DNA of 64,000 nt from Cytophagales bacterium (GCA_013298025.1 JAAFJE010000002.1:298773-362772); one strand, 5' to 3'; positions 15,247-25,189 are shown, numbered from the stretch's first letter. The notes: a model not told the origin generated them from the sequence alone. Program-made: numbers and translations.

Positions 15247-17715
15247 TTACTTCATGCGTACAATTGTCACGCCTGCCCCACCTCGGTCAACGTGTTCGTC
15301 TTCTGTTTTGGCTACTTGTGCATAGCCTCTCAAATGTTGACGAATCAAATTGCGTAAAATACCATCGCCTTTGCCGTGTACAATGCGTAGCTCGTCGTAA
15401 CCCACCATAATGGCATCGTTCATAAATCTGTCCACATCCACCAAGGCTTCTTCGCCTCTTTTGCCTCGTAGGTCGAGATTAAACGAAAAGTTTTGTATTT
15501 TTTCGTTCATATCAATGCCTGTAAGCTTGGCTTTGGGCGATGTTTTTTGACGAACTTCTTTTCTCGAAATTCGTTCTAAACGATTTAATTTGAGGGTTGT
15601 TTTCAAATCGCCAATGGCAACTTCTACATCTTTTCCACGCATACTCAGCACCTCGCCAATGGCTTCTTGGCCTTTGATACGCACCCAAGCACCAATGCTT
15701 ATCTCGCCCCCAATCACCTCTACTTCTTCTTGCTCGTCTTTACTTGCTTGTACTACAGGCAGGGCTTCTACCACCAAACTTTCTTGAAATTCTTGCAATT
15801 CTTGGCGAATTTCCTTGGTTGCAAGTTTTTCTGCTCCTTGTTCTCGTATTTCCCTGATGGTGGCTTCAATTTTTTGATTTGCCGTTTTTACCAATTCTTT
15901 TGCCTGAATTTTGGCGGTATTTAAAATGGTTTTCTTTTCTCCGTCTAAATACTTTTTCAAGGCATTGTACTGCTCTAGCAATTGGTCGAGTTGGCGTTGC
16001 TTTTGGGCATTTTCTACATTTTTATCGGCAAAAACCTTCTTCTCAATTTCAAGCTCTTTGACCAGTTTTTCAAAACTTACTTGTTGCTTTCCAACCTTAC
16101 CTTTGGCTTTATCAATAATCCCTTTGGGTAAACCAATTTTGTAGGCAATTTCTATGGCAAACGAACTACCCGGCTTGCCCATTTCTAGTTCGTACAAGGG
16201 TTCTAAATGCTCGGCATCATAACGCATCGCTCCGTTGATAAGCCCTTTACTGCGGTCGGCAAAGGTTTTGAGGTTGGTGTAGTGCGTATTGATTGCCCCA
16301 TACGCTCCTGAGCGATTGAGGTCGTCGAGGATACTCTCGGCAATAGCCCCACCCAAGGTTGGCTCTGTACCTGTACCAAATTCATCTATCAAAAACAGCG
16401 TTTTTCGGTCGGCATGAAGCAAGAAATGCTTCATGTTGGTCAGGTGCGAGCTATAGGTACTCAAGTCGTTTTCAAGGCTTTGCTCATCGCCAATATCTAT
16501 GAAAATATTACGGAATAAACCAATGGTTGAAAACTCGTTCATCGGAACTAAAAGCCCACATTGGTACATATATTGAACCAATCCGATGGTTTTCAACGTA
16601 ACCGATTTACCTCCAGCATTAGGCCCTGAAATCAATAAAATTCTTTGCTCGGTATTGAGCGTAACATTCAGTGGCACAACCGTTTTGCCAGCTTTTTTGA
16701 AAGATGTATATAAAAGCGGATGGCGGGCGTTTTTCCAATCTATCATTTGCGTGTTGATACTCAAGGGTGCTACGGCATCTAACTCGATGGCATAACAAGC
16801 CTTGGCTCGCACAAAGTCGATAATACCCAAAAAGGTATAAGCACGCCTAAGCACAGGCACAAACGGACGCAAACGACTGGTGAGTTCGGTGAGAATCCGA
16901 ATGATTTCACGACGCTCGGCGGCTTCCAATTCTCTGATTTCGTTGTTGGCTTCAAGCACTTCGGTGGGTTCTAAGAAAACCGTTTTGCCCGTATCCGACT
17001 CGTCATGCACAAAGCCCTTGATTTTGCGTTTGTGTTCGGCAGCCAAGGGTATCACCATCCGACCATTGCGGAGGGTCAGCGAAAAATCGTCGGTAATCCA
17101 GCCGTTACTGCGTGCATTACGCAAAATGCTGTCGAGTTTTTTCCGCAATTCGTTTTCTTGTATCAACAATTGCTTACGAATGCTTTGCAACTCGGCACTG
17201 GCATTGTCTTTGAGCTTTCCACGGTCGTCGATTACTTTATCGAGCGAATCAAGAATCCCTCTGATTTCCTTTTTGGCATCGACGGGCGTAGGCATTTCGC
17301 CGGAAGTATTTTTATCGTTTTTACCTAAAAAAGCCGTTTGCAACAAGGCACGCAATTGCGGAAATTGCTCTGGTTCTTTTTGGTCGAAAAAACGCAAACA
17401 TTCTTGAATGGTACGGAGCGATAATTTTAAATCGAAAAATTCTTCTTCGGTCAAAAAAGCCCCTTCGATGGCCGCTTTGGATAATTGATAATTGACATCT
17501 AAATAATTTTGTGCAGGAAAAGCCTGTGGCTCAAACTGCATAATTTCTTTCATTTCGGCTACTTGCCGAATCATTCTTTGAACTAAATCGAAATTATCAG
17601 AAAAGCGTACTTTTTCGACAAAAGCCCTGCCTAGCGGACTAATACACAAGGCACTTAATCGCTCACGGATTCGGTCGAATCCTAGTTTTTGTTCTATATT
17701 TTGTGGGTATAACAT
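15247..17715 (-). CDS. mutS2: Endonuclease MutS2
   Basis: A MutS-family ATPase with a C-terminal Smr nuclease domain; the family is linked to suppression of recombination and to rescue of collided ribosomes. I place the start at the ATG at 17715 (MLYPQNIEQKLGFDRIRERL), giving 822 residues; a frame-open ATG at 17799 adds 28 residues not typical of the family. MutS core and clamp about 1-330, Walker A GPNAGGKS near 363-370, LIDEFGTGTEP further on, a long coiled coil (about 510-640), and the Smr domain in the last 80 residues (LDLRGKRGEEA, HGKGDGILR). Length is normal. Confidence 0.95.
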   Translation of the reverse strand: MLYPQNIEQKLGFDRIRERLSALCISPLGRAFVEKVRFSDNFDLVQRMIRQVAEMKEIMQFEPQAFPAQNYLDVNYQLSKAAIEGAFLTEEEFFDLKLSLRTIQECLRFFDQKEPEQFPQLRALLQTAFLGKNDKNTSGEMPTPVDAKKEIRGILDSLDKVIDDRGKLKDNASAELQSIRKQLLIQENELRKKLDSILRNARSNGWITDDFSLTLRNGRMVIPLAAEHKRKIKGFVHDESDTGKTVFLEPTEVLEANNEIRELEAAERREIIRILTELTSRLRPFVPVLRRAYTFLGIIDFVRAKACYAIELDAVAPLSINTQMIDWKNARHPLLYTSFKKAGKTVVPLNVTLNTEQRILLISGPNAGGKSVTLKTIGLVQYMYQCGLLVPMNEFSTIGLFRNIFIDIGDEQSLENDLSTYSSHLTNMKHFLLHADRKTLFLIDEFGTGTEPTLGGAIAESILDDLNRSGAYGAINTHYTNLKTFADRSKGLINGAMRYDAEHLEPLYELEMGKPGSSFAIEIAYKIGLPKGIIDKAKGKVGKQQVSFEKLVKELEIEKKVFADKNVENAQKQRQLDQLLEQYNALKKYLDGEKKTILNTAKIQAKELVKTANQKIEATIREIREQGAEKLATKEIRQELQEFQESLVVEALPVVQASKDEQEEVEVIGGEISIGAWVRIKGQEAIGEVLSMRGKDVEVAIGDLKTTLKLNRLERISRKEVRQKTSPKAKLTGIDMNEKIQNFSFNLDLRGKRGEEALVDVDRFMNDAIMVGYDELRIVHGKGDGILRNLIRQHLRGYAQVAKTEDEHVDRGGAGVTIVRMK

Positions 17716-18025
17716 AATCTTTTTTACAACATGAGCCTTGCTCATAACATCAATTCTGTTTCTATCGGCTATCAAACCTTTACACGCCGACCCTAGCACA
17801 GAAATTGATTCGCTAGATACAACGTTCTTATAAACCTATCATCTTGATATATAACTTTCAAGCCAAATACAAAGTTCAAACCTTTTTTCTCGAAATCAAA
17901 ATCATACGACAGGCACAATGCCCACAAAATTTCAAACTTTAGCCTCATTAGCCTTCTCTGTGGCTGTATTCTCTCAACAATCCTTTGTATCTTTAGTATT
18001 CATCCATTTTACTCATGCTTGTACA

Positions 18026-19297
18026 ATGTCGAAACTCAACAAACGTCAATTTCTGAAAAACCTTACGGGCATCGCCGCCGTTTCGTCGATAGACCTCCGC
18101 ACTTTTGCCCACTCTTATCAACATATTTCGGCCGAAACACTCGCCCAAGACGAAACTTTTTGGCAACAAATCAGAACGGCTTATACCTTGCCCAAAGACT
18201 TTATTCATCTCGAAAATGGCTATTATTCTATGGCATCTAATGAAGTCTTAGAAAAATACCAAGCCCATATTCGGGCTGTCAATGCGGTTTCGTCTTATTA
18301 TATGCGAACGAGGCAATTTGACGATAAACTCGTAGCACGCAAGCAATTAGCCGAACTACTGGGTTGCTCGGCAGACGAAGTAATTATCACACGCAACACC
18401 ACCGAATCATTAGATACAGTCATTGCAGGTTTTGATTGGAAAAAAGGCGACGAGGCTATTATGGCCGAACACGACTACGGTGCAATGCTCGATATGTTTA
18501 AGCTACAAGCCAAACGACACGGCTTGGTCAACAAAATGGTGCGTGTGCCTTTGCACCCAAGCAGCGACGAAGAAATTGTAGCCTTGTACGAAAACGCCAT
18601 TACGCCCAACACACGTCTGTTGATGGTATGCCATGTTATCAATATTACGGGACAAATTTTACCCATTAAAAAAATCACAGAAATGGCTCATCGCCACGGC
18701 GTTGAAGTGATGGTGGACGGGGCTCATGCCTTTGGACAACTCCAATTTAAGATAGGCGACTTGGGCGGTTGCGACTACTATGGGACAAGTTTGCACAAAT
18801 GGCTGGGCAATCCGCTTGGTGCAGGCTTGTTGTATGTGCGTAAAGACAACATCAAAAAACTGTGGCAACTGTTTGGCGACATGGGTTTTGCCGACGACGA
18901 CATCCGAAAGCTCAACCACACAGGCACGCATCCTGTAGCAACCGACTTGGCCTTGCAAGATGCCATTGCTTTTCATCAAAAAATTGGCGCAGAACGCAAA
19001 CAAGAACGCCTACGTTATTTGCAACAATATTGGACACAACAGCTCAGAAATATTCCTAAAGTGGTGGTCAATACCCCGCAAGACAAACAACGCACCTGTG
19101 CCATTGCCAACGTAGGCATCGAAGGCATTACTCCTGCCGATTTAGCCAAAACATTGATGCAAGAATTTAAGATATTTACAGTTGCCATTGCTTACGCAGG
19201 CGTTTTTGGCGTAAGGGTAACACCCCATATTTTTACAACAATAAACGAACTTGACCAATTCGTAACAGCCATCAAAACCTTGGCCAAACGAGTTTAG
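18026..19297 (+). CDS. Class V PLP-dependent aminotransferase, isopenicillin N epimerase-like
   Basis: A 423-residue fold-type I PLP enzyme. The ATG at 18026 is preferred because it opens a secretion-like N terminus (MSKLNKRQFLKNLTGIAAVSS, resembling a Tat signal with KR instead of RR). The frame remains open upstream to 17918, but that extension looks non-coding. Features: TRNTTESLD (substrate/PLP phosphate loop), VDGAHAFGQ (PLP-contacting Asp) and the PLP lysine K258 in TSLHKWLGNP. The family includes cysteine desulfurase-like and isopenicillin-epimerase-like enzymes; the substrate is not predictable. Its stop overlaps the stop of the convergent response regulator gene by three bases. Confidence 0.85.
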   Translation: MSKLNKRQFLKNLTGIAAVSSIDLRTFAHSYQHISAETLAQDETFWQQIRTAYTLPKDFIHLENGYYSMASNEVLEKYQAHIRAVNAVSSYYMRTRQFDDKLVARKQLAELLGCSADEVIITRNTTESLDTVIAGFDWKKGDEAIMAEHDYGAMLDMFKLQAKRHGLVNKMVRVPLHPSSDEEIVALYENAITPNTRLLMVCHVINITGQILPIKKITEMAHRHGVEVMVDGAHAFGQLQFKIGDLGGCDYYGTSLHKWLGNPLGAGLLYVRKDNIKKLWQLFGDMGFADDDIRKLNHTGTHPVATDLALQDAIAFHQKIGAERKQERLRYLQQYWTQQLRNIPKVVVNTPQDKQRTCAIANVGIEGITPADLAKTLMQEFKIFTVAIAYAGVFGVRVTPHIFTTINELDQFVTAIKTLAKRV

Positions 19298-20049
19298 ACA
19301 AGTCCTTGCTGCCATTTTTTGAAAAAGCTCACCCTTTCTTTGCTGATAATCAAGGCAAAAGGAGCAACAGGCAAAAGCGTTACGATAGCCCTGCTGTGTA
19401 CGTAGGGTTCGATGCTGGTGACAGCCGTTCTCGCCACAATGTATTGCCTGTTGGCACGTATAAAATCGGTTGGGTCGAGTTGGGCTTCTAGCTCTTCGAG
19501 TTTTTGGTCGATAAGGTACTTGCGTCCGTCGTGTAATTGTCCCCAAACAAGTCCGTTTTCAATAAAGAAATAAGCAAAATCGGCTGTTTTGATGGGAAGA
19601 AGTTTATCTCTATAAGCAATCAAAAAGCTTTTTCTATACACTTTGGGTACAAAAGCTTGTTGTTGAATCAACGCTTGTAGGGTTTCTAATTGCAACAGTT
19701 GTTGGTTTTTAAATTTATCCAAAGCAAATGCTAAAGCTTCTTTATCAATCGGTTTGAGGAGGTAATCAACGCTGTTCAATTTGAATGCACGCAAAGCATA
19801 TTGGTCGTAGGCAGTTGTGAAAATGATGGGCGTAAAAAGCTGTATTTTTTCATAAATTTCAAAACATAGCCCGTCGGCCAATTGTATATCCGAAAAAATC
19901 AGGTCAGGCTTATGCGTTTGAAACCATGCCAGACTTTCCGACACGCCATCGAGTGTAGCCATGATATGTATAGACGCATCTAGTTGATGTAGCAAAGAAC
20001 GGAGTTGCTCGACGGCCGCTGGCTCGTCTTCAATAATCGCAATATTCAT
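19294..20049 (-). CDS. LytTR-family response regulator
   Basis: A 251-residue regulator: receiver domain (about 1-118; phospho-acceptor D54 in LIFSDIQL, K99 in YLLKP) and a LytTR DNA-binding domain (about 150-250). I start it at the ATG at 20049, which overlaps the TGA of the upstream kinase gene as ATGA, a standard sign of translational coupling. A frame extension to 20112 lies inside the kinase gene and is unlikely to be used. It pairs with the LytS/YehU-type kinase encoded immediately upstream. Confidence 0.93.
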   Translation of the reverse strand: MNIAIIEDEPAAVEQLRSLLHQLDASIHIMATLDGVSESLAWFQTHKPDLIFSDIQLADGLCFEIYEKIQLFTPIIFTTAYDQYALRAFKLNSVDYLLKPIDKEALAFALDKFKNQQLLQLETLQALIQQQAFVPKVYRKSFLIAYRDKLLPIKTADFAYFFIENGLVWGQLHDGRKYLIDQKLEELEAQLDPTDFIRANRQYIVARTAVTSIEPYVHSRAIVTLLPVAPFALIISKERVSFFKKWQQGLV

Positions 20050-21032
20050 GGGATCAAAGGTAAACTTACGGTAAAAAACTGGTTTTGCTCGATGGTAATC
20101 GCTTGGTTGCACAGGATGAGAAAACGTTCGTTCAAATTGACCAAGCCAATGCCCTCTCCTACCGAATGCCCCCTAGGCTGTAGGGTGTTTTTCACAACCA
20201 AACAAGGCTTGTCGGGAGCCAACAACACTTGTACGAGCAAGGGATGAGCTGCCGAAATAACATTATGCTTGATGGCATTTTCGAGTAATAACTGGATAGA
20301 AAGCGGTGGAATTTTCCAGTGCGTAAAGCCTGTAATAGCAGGCAACTCTATTGTTAAATTAGTGCCAAAACGCATATTAAGCAAGAAAATATAGTCTTCT
20401 ATCAAACGCATTTCTTCGGCGAGTGTCACCAAGCTTTTGTCTTGCCTACTCAGCGAATAGCGTAGAATATGTGAAAGTTTTTGTAGAAACTGTTGACTTT
20501 GAGCGGTATCGTGGCTGATAAGCCAACTGAGCGTATTCAATGAATTGAACAAAAAATGAGGATTGAGTTGGTTTTTTAAGGCATTGAGTTGCATAAGTAC
20601 ATTTTCATGCTTGAGTTGCTCATATTTGACTAACAAGGCATTTTTTCGGTCATTTTCTTTCAAAAAAATACTGATAAAATACGCCATCAAAACCATGATA
20701 ATGCCACGCATTACCACCGTAATACTGGTGTAAAAAGGAAGTTTGACAACCAGTACATTCAGTGCCGACAGCACAAGCAAATAGCCTATAAAACAAAGAA
20801 ACAGCCATCCGAATGCCCGTTTTTGCCCTATATTTTCGTGTAAATACAGCACAATCGTAAAGCTGATGGCAAAAAACCAAGAAACCGTAATTTGTATGCC
20901 CACATCGACAAACGCCATGCTTGTCTGATTGAAATGGGGCATTTTCAGAAAAATAATAGGAAAGTTGACCGATACAGCCATCAAGAGCGATACCCCAACC
21001 ACAAAGCGTTTGATAGTTTTTGGTAGTTTCAT
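20046..21032 (-). CDS. LytS/YehU-type sensor histidine kinase
   Basis: A 328-residue membrane kinase. The N-terminal half has four hydrophobic segments (about 10-30, 42-65, 75-97, 105-124). A coiled region follows, then the His-kinase motif with phospho-acceptor H159 in NQLNPHFLFNSLNTL, and an HATPase domain (LLLENAIKHN; GEGIGLVNL). There is no separate extracellular sensor domain, so signals are probably read by the membrane segments. It forms a two-gene unit with the LytTR regulator. The neighbouring divergent DUF2911 gene may be a target (inference). Confidence 0.93.
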   Translation of the reverse strand: MKLPKTIKRFVVGVSLLMAVSVNFPIIFLKMPHFNQTSMAFVDVGIQITVSWFFAISFTIVLYLHENIGQKRAFGWLFLCFIGYLLVLSALNVLVVKLPFYTSITVVMRGIIMVLMAYFISIFLKENDRKNALLVKYEQLKHENVLMQLNALKNQLNPHFLFNSLNTLSWLISHDTAQSQQFLQKLSHILRYSLSRQDKSLVTLAEEMRLIEDYIFLLNMRFGTNLTIELPAITGFTHWKIPPLSIQLLLENAIKHNVISAAHPLLVQVLLAPDKPCLVVKNTLQPRGHSVGEGIGLVNLNERFLILCNQAITIEQNQFFTVSLPLIP

Positions 21033-21188
21033 TAGTCAATGTAATAATGAGTACAAGATAAATACGCTTATGTACATTTGAATCGTATAGCTTATATAAA
21101 TTTTAAGCAATGTATTCGGAACGAATCGTAATACAATCCTGTTTAGACAATTGAGTAAATGCAATTATTCTCCAAATAAAACAATTCT

Positions 21189-22022
21189 ATGAAAAAATTA
21201 GTATTCCTACTTTCAGCTTGCTTGCTGACGCTTGCCACACAAGCACAAACCATCAAAACGCCTGCCCCAAGCCCAACCCAAACCATCAAACAAGACTTTG
21301 CCTTATCCTCTATCGAAGTGGTGTATTCTCGTCCAAATATCAAAGGCAGAACCGTATTTGGCGATTTAGTACCTTTCGGTAAACTTTGGAGAACAGGAGC
21401 TAATGCCGCTACCAAACTTACTTTTGGTGAAGACGTAAGCGTAGGCGGTGTAGCCGTAAAAGCAGGTACGTATGTGCTTTATACCGTGCCAAATAAAGAC
21501 GAATGGGAAGTGATTTTAAACAAAGGACTTAGCAACTGGGGTATCGATGGCTACAAAGCCGAAGAAAACGTGGCTTCGTTTAAAGTAAAACCTAGCAGTC
21601 TTCCCACTTCTGTTGAAACCTTCACAATTTTGATTGCCAACGTTACGGCTTCATCGGCAGAAGTAGTGGTACAATGGGACAAAACGCAAATTGCTATTCC
21701 AGTTGTAGCCGAAATCGACTCAAAGATTTCTAAGGCAATCGACCAAGCCATGAACGTTGACAACCGTCCTTATTTCCAAGCGGCAAGTTATTATTTCGAT
21801 AACAACAAAGACCTTAACAAGGCTTTGACTTGGATTAACAAGGCTATCGAAAACAATGCCAAAGCCTTTTGGATGGTACATTTAAAAGCAAAAATTCAGG
21901 CTAAATTAGGCGATAAAGAAGGAGCAAAAGCATCGGCAAACCAGTCGATTGCCCTTGCCAAAGAAGCGAAAAATGCTGATTATGTAGCGTTGAATGAAAA
22001 GCTCATTGCAGCATTGAAGTAG
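21189..22022 (+). CDS. Secreted DUF2911 domain protein
   Basis: A 277-residue exported protein with a signal peptide (about 1-19, ending TQAQ). The DUF2911 domain (about 30-170) shows the typical strings VVYSRPNIKGRTVFG and FGKLWRTGANAATKLTF. The C-terminal third (about 185-277) is helical, with tetratricopeptide-like content (KALTWINKAIENN, KLGDKEGAKASANQSI). The family is common in Bacteroidota and has no known function. It is transcribed away from the two-component pair, with about 150 bases between them, and ends at a clear terminator. Confidence 0.88.
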   Translation: MKKLVFLLSACLLTLATQAQTIKTPAPSPTQTIKQDFALSSIEVVYSRPNIKGRTVFGDLVPFGKLWRTGANAATKLTFGEDVSVGGVAVKAGTYVLYTVPNKDEWEVILNKGLSNWGIDGYKAEENVASFKVKPSSLPTSVETFTILIANVTASSAEVVVQWDKTQIAIPVVAEIDSKISKAIDQAMNVDNRPYFQAASYYFDNNKDLNKALTWINKAIENNAKAFWMVHLKAKIQAKLGDKEGAKASANQSIALAKEAKNADYVALNEKLIAALK

Positions 22023-22044
22023 TATAGGCATAATTTTATTACCT

Positions 22045-22088
22045 AAGCGGTTGAATAATGTGGCTCAAACTCACTTATTCAGCCGCTT
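22045..22088 (+). terminator. Terminator after the DUF2911 gene
   Basis: AAGCGGTTGAATAA (22045-22058) pairs with TTATTCAGCCGCTT (22075-22088) through one G-T pair and is followed by TT. Confidence 0.75.
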
Positions 22089-22127
22089 TTGTATTAAATT
22101 GGCACTTTAAATGAAAAGCAGAAGTGT

Positions 22128-22751
22128 ATGGCTGAATTTATAAAACTTTATGAAAAAGGTACAGATGTTCGTAAGTTACAACAGATTGTATCGTGTTTGA
22201 AAGATGGAGGCGTGATTATTTATCCTACTGATACCGTGTATGGTATGGGCTGCGATATTCATAATACCAGGGCCGTTGAGCGGGTGTGTCAGATTAAAGG
22301 CGTTAAACCCAACAAAAATAATTTTGCCTTTATTTGTTATGATTTAAGCCATATTGCAGACTATGCCAAGGTGTCGAATGCGGCGTTTAAGTTGATGAAA
22401 AAAGCCTTGCCAGGGCCGTTTACGTTTATCCTCGATGCGAGTAGCAAAGTGCCTAAAGTATTGGCTCAAAGCAAAAAAACGGTCGGGATTCGTATTCCCA
22501 ACAACGAGATTCCTCGGCAAATTGTGAAAGAATTAGGCAATCCGATTATTACTACGTCTATCCACGACGAAGACGATATTATCGAGTACTCAACCGACCC
22601 CGAATTGATTTTTGAGAAATTTCAACACCAAGTCGATATGGTGATTGATGGAGGTTATGGCAACAATATTCCTTCTACGATTGTCAACGCAACCGACGAT
22701 GATTTTGCCATTATCAGACAAGGCTTAGGCGATTTGGAAAGCTTTTTATGA
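22128..22751 (+). CDS. L-threonylcarbamoyladenylate synthase, YrdC/Sua5/YciO family
   Basis: Makes threonylcarbamoyl-AMP, the precursor of the t6A37 modification of tRNAs reading ANN codons. The 207-residue protein contains the YrdC domain: GVIIYPTDTVYGMGCD (about 24-39), KGVKPNKNNFAF, PGPFTFIL and VGIRIPNN. At this length it lacks the extra Sua5 C-terminal domain. TsaE of the same pathway is encoded at 44.7-45.1 kb. A close paralogue, YciO, has a less certain role, so I leave the symbol empty. Confidence 0.88.
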   Translation: MAEFIKLYEKGTDVRKLQQIVSCLKDGGVIIYPTDTVYGMGCDIHNTRAVERVCQIKGVKPNKNNFAFICYDLSHIADYAKVSNAAFKLMKKALPGPFTFILDASSKVPKVLAQSKKTVGIRIPNNEIPRQIVKELGNPIITTSIHDEDDIIEYSTDPELIFEKFQHQVDMVIDGGYGNNIPSTIVNATDDDFAIIRQGLGDLESFL

Positions 22752-22760
22752 GTCAACCAT

Positions 22761-22829
22761 TTTTTTGATTGCGGCAATAGGACTAACCATTTTCTTCAAA
22801 AACTAAAACCCAATACCGCAATCAAAAAA
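22761..22829. terminator. Bidirectional terminator between convergent genes
   Basis: TTTTTTGATTGCGG (22761-22774) is the perfect inverse of CCGCAATCAAAAAA (22816-22829), with a 41-base loop. A- and T-tracts flank it for both strands. Confidence 0.75.
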
Positions 22830-22847
22830 GCACTAGAAAAGCCTATT

Positions 22848-23957
22848 TTACGGCTGTGTCCACCATTTTGTTTGGGGCAATGCACTTCCTAGCACGATTT
22901 TTTCTCCAATTTTGGGAGTGGTGTAAGGCAAGTTTTGTTGCGTTGCCGCCTTCGTCACACGCTCGATTGGCTCGTACCAAGGGTGCAAAGCCAAGGTAAA
23001 TTTACTCCAATGCACAGGCATTAGCACTTTGGCGTGTAGGTCGAGTGCAGCTTGGGCTGTTTCTTCGGGTATCATGTGGATATATTTCCAGAAATAATTG
23101 TATTGCCCACATTCGAGCAAAGCCAAATCGAACGAACCAAATTTTTCTCCAATAGCCTTAAAGTGACTGTCGTAGCCCGAATCGCCTCCTAAGTACAATT
23201 GTACTGAGGGCGTTTGTAGCACAAACGACGACCATAAGCTTTGATTTCTTGTAAATTTTCTACCCGAAAAATGACGTGCAGGCGTTGCCGTGATAGTAAA
23301 ATCGGCAAAGGGCTTGCTCGATTCCCACCAGTCCAATTCGGTAATTTGCTTTTCATCGTAGCCCCAATAAACCAAATGCTCGCCAACGCCCAACGACGTA
23401 ATTACCTGTTTTACTTTTGTCCGTAATTTTACTATCGTTTCGTAGTCAAGATGGTCATAGTGGTCATGCGTAATGATAAGCAGGTCGATTTCGGGTAAAT
23501 CTTCTACTTTGTATTCATTACTGCCAGCATAATTTTTCCCGAAAAAAGACACAGGCGAAGCATTTCCACTAAAAACAGGGTCGATTAAAATATTTTTGTT
23601 GTGGGTATGAATCAAGTAGGACGAATGCCCAAACCATACCAAACTGGTCGAGTCGCTGTCCCATTCGTGCAAATTACGCTTGACAAAAGGAATAGGCTTT
23701 TTCGGTTCTTTGTCGGGAATGGTCTTGAAATACGCTTTCAGAATATCCCAATAGCTCACCCCTTCGGCTAAATCTGGCGTATGACTAAGGTTTTGAAAAG
23801 CCCCATTTTTGTACTGAGGCGAAGCTAAAATGCGTTTGAGGCGTTCGCCACTGGGCTGTTTACCAAACTGTGGTTGTTGCATAAAAATGGCAACACCGCC
23901 GAGTATTGCCAATACGATGAAGAGAAAATATAGCATTGTCTTTTTGATTTTTTGCAT
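22848..23957 (-). CDS. Membrane-anchored metallo-beta-lactamase-fold hydrolase
   Basis: A 369-residue protein with an N-terminal membrane anchor or uncleaved signal (about 8-25), then an MBL-fold domain of the UlaG/NAPE-PLD-like type: VWFGHSSYLI (108-117), the metal motif HDHYDH (164-169), and later GGDSGYD and MPVHWSKF with further metal ligands. Relatives include N-acylphosphatidylethanolamine phospholipase D and UlaG lactonase; the substrate is unknown. I prefer the ATG at 23957 (MQKIKK) over the one at 23978, as it directly precedes the hydrophobic anchor. Its 3' end faces the YrdC gene across a shared terminator. Confidence 0.88.
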   Translation of the reverse strand: MQKIKKTMLYFLFIVLAILGGVAIFMQQPQFGKQPSGERLKRILASPQYKNGAFQNLSHTPDLAEGVSYWDILKAYFKTIPDKEPKKPIPFVKRNLHEWDSDSTSLVWFGHSSYLIHTHNKNILIDPVFSGNASPVSFFGKNYAGSNEYKVEDLPEIDLLIITHDHYDHLDYETIVKLRTKVKQVITSLGVGEHLVYWGYDEKQITELDWWESSKPFADFTITATPARHFSGRKFTRNQSLWSSFVLQTPSVQLYLGGDSGYDSHFKAIGEKFGSFDLALLECGQYNYFWKYIHMIPEETAQAALDLHAKVLMPVHWSKFTLALHPWYEPIERVTKAATQQNLPYTTPKIGEKIVLGSALPQTKWWTQP

Positions 23958-24291
23958 TGTTTTATGAGAAAAATACAACCTCTTTGATTGTTGGATTTTT
24001 ACTTATGGCATTGGTTCATTTCGAGCCTAACGTATGGCTCAGTAATGGCATGACAAATTTTAAAGCCAGAGAGTTCCGATAAATGAATTTTTTTTCATTT
24101 ATAAAACACCTTTTTTAAGCTTACATTGCCTGTAGCCACAAGCTTTCATGAAAATGCCAAATTATACTTGGCATTAGGCATTCTTATTGTATTTTTGAAA
24201 GAATATTGACGATTGAATTTACCAGCATTTGTTGCGTTTTGAGGGCAACCTATTTTAGGCAAGGACACAGTAAAAATGACATAAAACTATC
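23958..24291. other. Intergenic region at the left edge of the accessory patch
   Basis: A non-coding stretch between divergent genes. It contains GAGCC/GGCTC arms around TAACGTAT (near 24016-24034) and an AT-rich hairpin ATAAATGAA...TTCATTTAT (24079-24102). No clear promoter box for the cyclase gene is visible. Confidence 0.5.
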
Positions 24292-25185
24292 ATGGACAAA
24301 AGAGTAAAATTTGACTTTGAAATATATTTTACCAATGGTGGTAGTGTAAAAGGCGAAGATTTTCGCCTTGATATTTTGGGTGACAATATTTCTGACAAAG
24401 AACTTGCCGACTATATTGTTGAGGATTTAAGGCTTTTGATGGTAGGGCAAACCAAAATTCTTAACAAAGAGATTTTGAACGAACCCCACAAAAGAAAGCC
24501 AATCAATGAAGATTTAGGAAATGGTTTGCTCATTGATTTAAGTCATACCATAGAGAACGGACTTGTAACCTATAAAGGTTTGCCAGCACCGATTGTTTGT
24601 GATTATTTGAGTAGGGAAAATTCAAAGCAGTTTTATGCGGAAGGAACTCAATTTCAAATTGGGAAAATAGAAATGGTCACTAATACAGGAACATACCTCG
24701 ACTGCCCTTTCCACAGGTTTGAAAATGGAAAAGACCTTTCAGCGGTTGGATTAGAATGTTTTACAGACCTTGACGCTATTGTCATTAGTGTTCCATTTGC
24801 AGAAACATTGTCAATCACCGAAGAACATCTCAAAAACCATGAGCTTAGAAACAGAGCGGTATTAATTCATACAGGTTGGGACACGCATTGGAACACAGAA
24901 AAATATTACGAAAACCATCCTTATCTGACAGAGGGTGCTGCCAATTATTTAAAAGATTGTAGCGTTAAATTAGTGGGTATAGACTCTCATAATATAGATA
25001 GTACATTAGGCAAAACAAGACCCGTTCATACCATACTTTTAGGAGCAGAGATTTTAATTGTAGAACATCTTTGCAACCTTCGTTTATTGCCCAAAGACGG
25101 TTTTACCTTTAGTGCTATTCCACCCAAATTTAAAGGCGTTGGAACATTCCCTGTAAGAGCAATGGCTAAACTACCAAAAATTTAA
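24292..25185 (+). CDS. Cyclase-family (kynurenine formamidase-like) metal hydrolase
   Basis: A 297-residue protein with an extra N-terminal region (about 1-72, no family recognised) before the cyclase/formamidase domain (about 78-290): LIDLSHTIENG, then a metal-site region reading NTGTYLDCPFHRF (131-143) where classical members have HxGTHxDxPxH. Two expected histidines are thus Asn and Tyr, while D137 and H141 are kept. This variant forms a recognisable subgroup within the family (from memory). Substrates in the family are small cyclic amides or esters. The stop is four bases from the next ATG, so it is probably translated together with the GNAT gene. AT-rich codon use suggests transfer. Confidence 0.8.
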   Translation: MDKRVKFDFEIYFTNGGSVKGEDFRLDILGDNISDKELADYIVEDLRLLMVGQTKILNKEILNEPHKRKPINEDLGNGLLIDLSHTIENGLVTYKGLPAPIVCDYLSRENSKQFYAEGTQFQIGKIEMVTNTGTYLDCPFHRFENGKDLSAVGLECFTDLDAIVISVPFAETLSITEEHLKNHELRNRAVLIHTGWDTHWNTEKYYENHPYLTEGAANYLKDCSVKLVGIDSHNIDSTLGKTRPVHTILLGAEILIVEHLCNLRLLPKDGFTFSAIPPKFKGVGTFPVRAMAKLPKI

Positions 25186-25189
25186 ACAA

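Noticed and set aside
16880..17407. 175-codon plus-strand ORF
   Set aside because: Antisense to mutS2; Ser-rich shadow translation.
23979..24291. Integron attC-like site near GAGCCTAACGTATGGCTC
   Set aside because: Only one short symmetric site; no second core site, no repeated sites between the downstream genes and no integrase.
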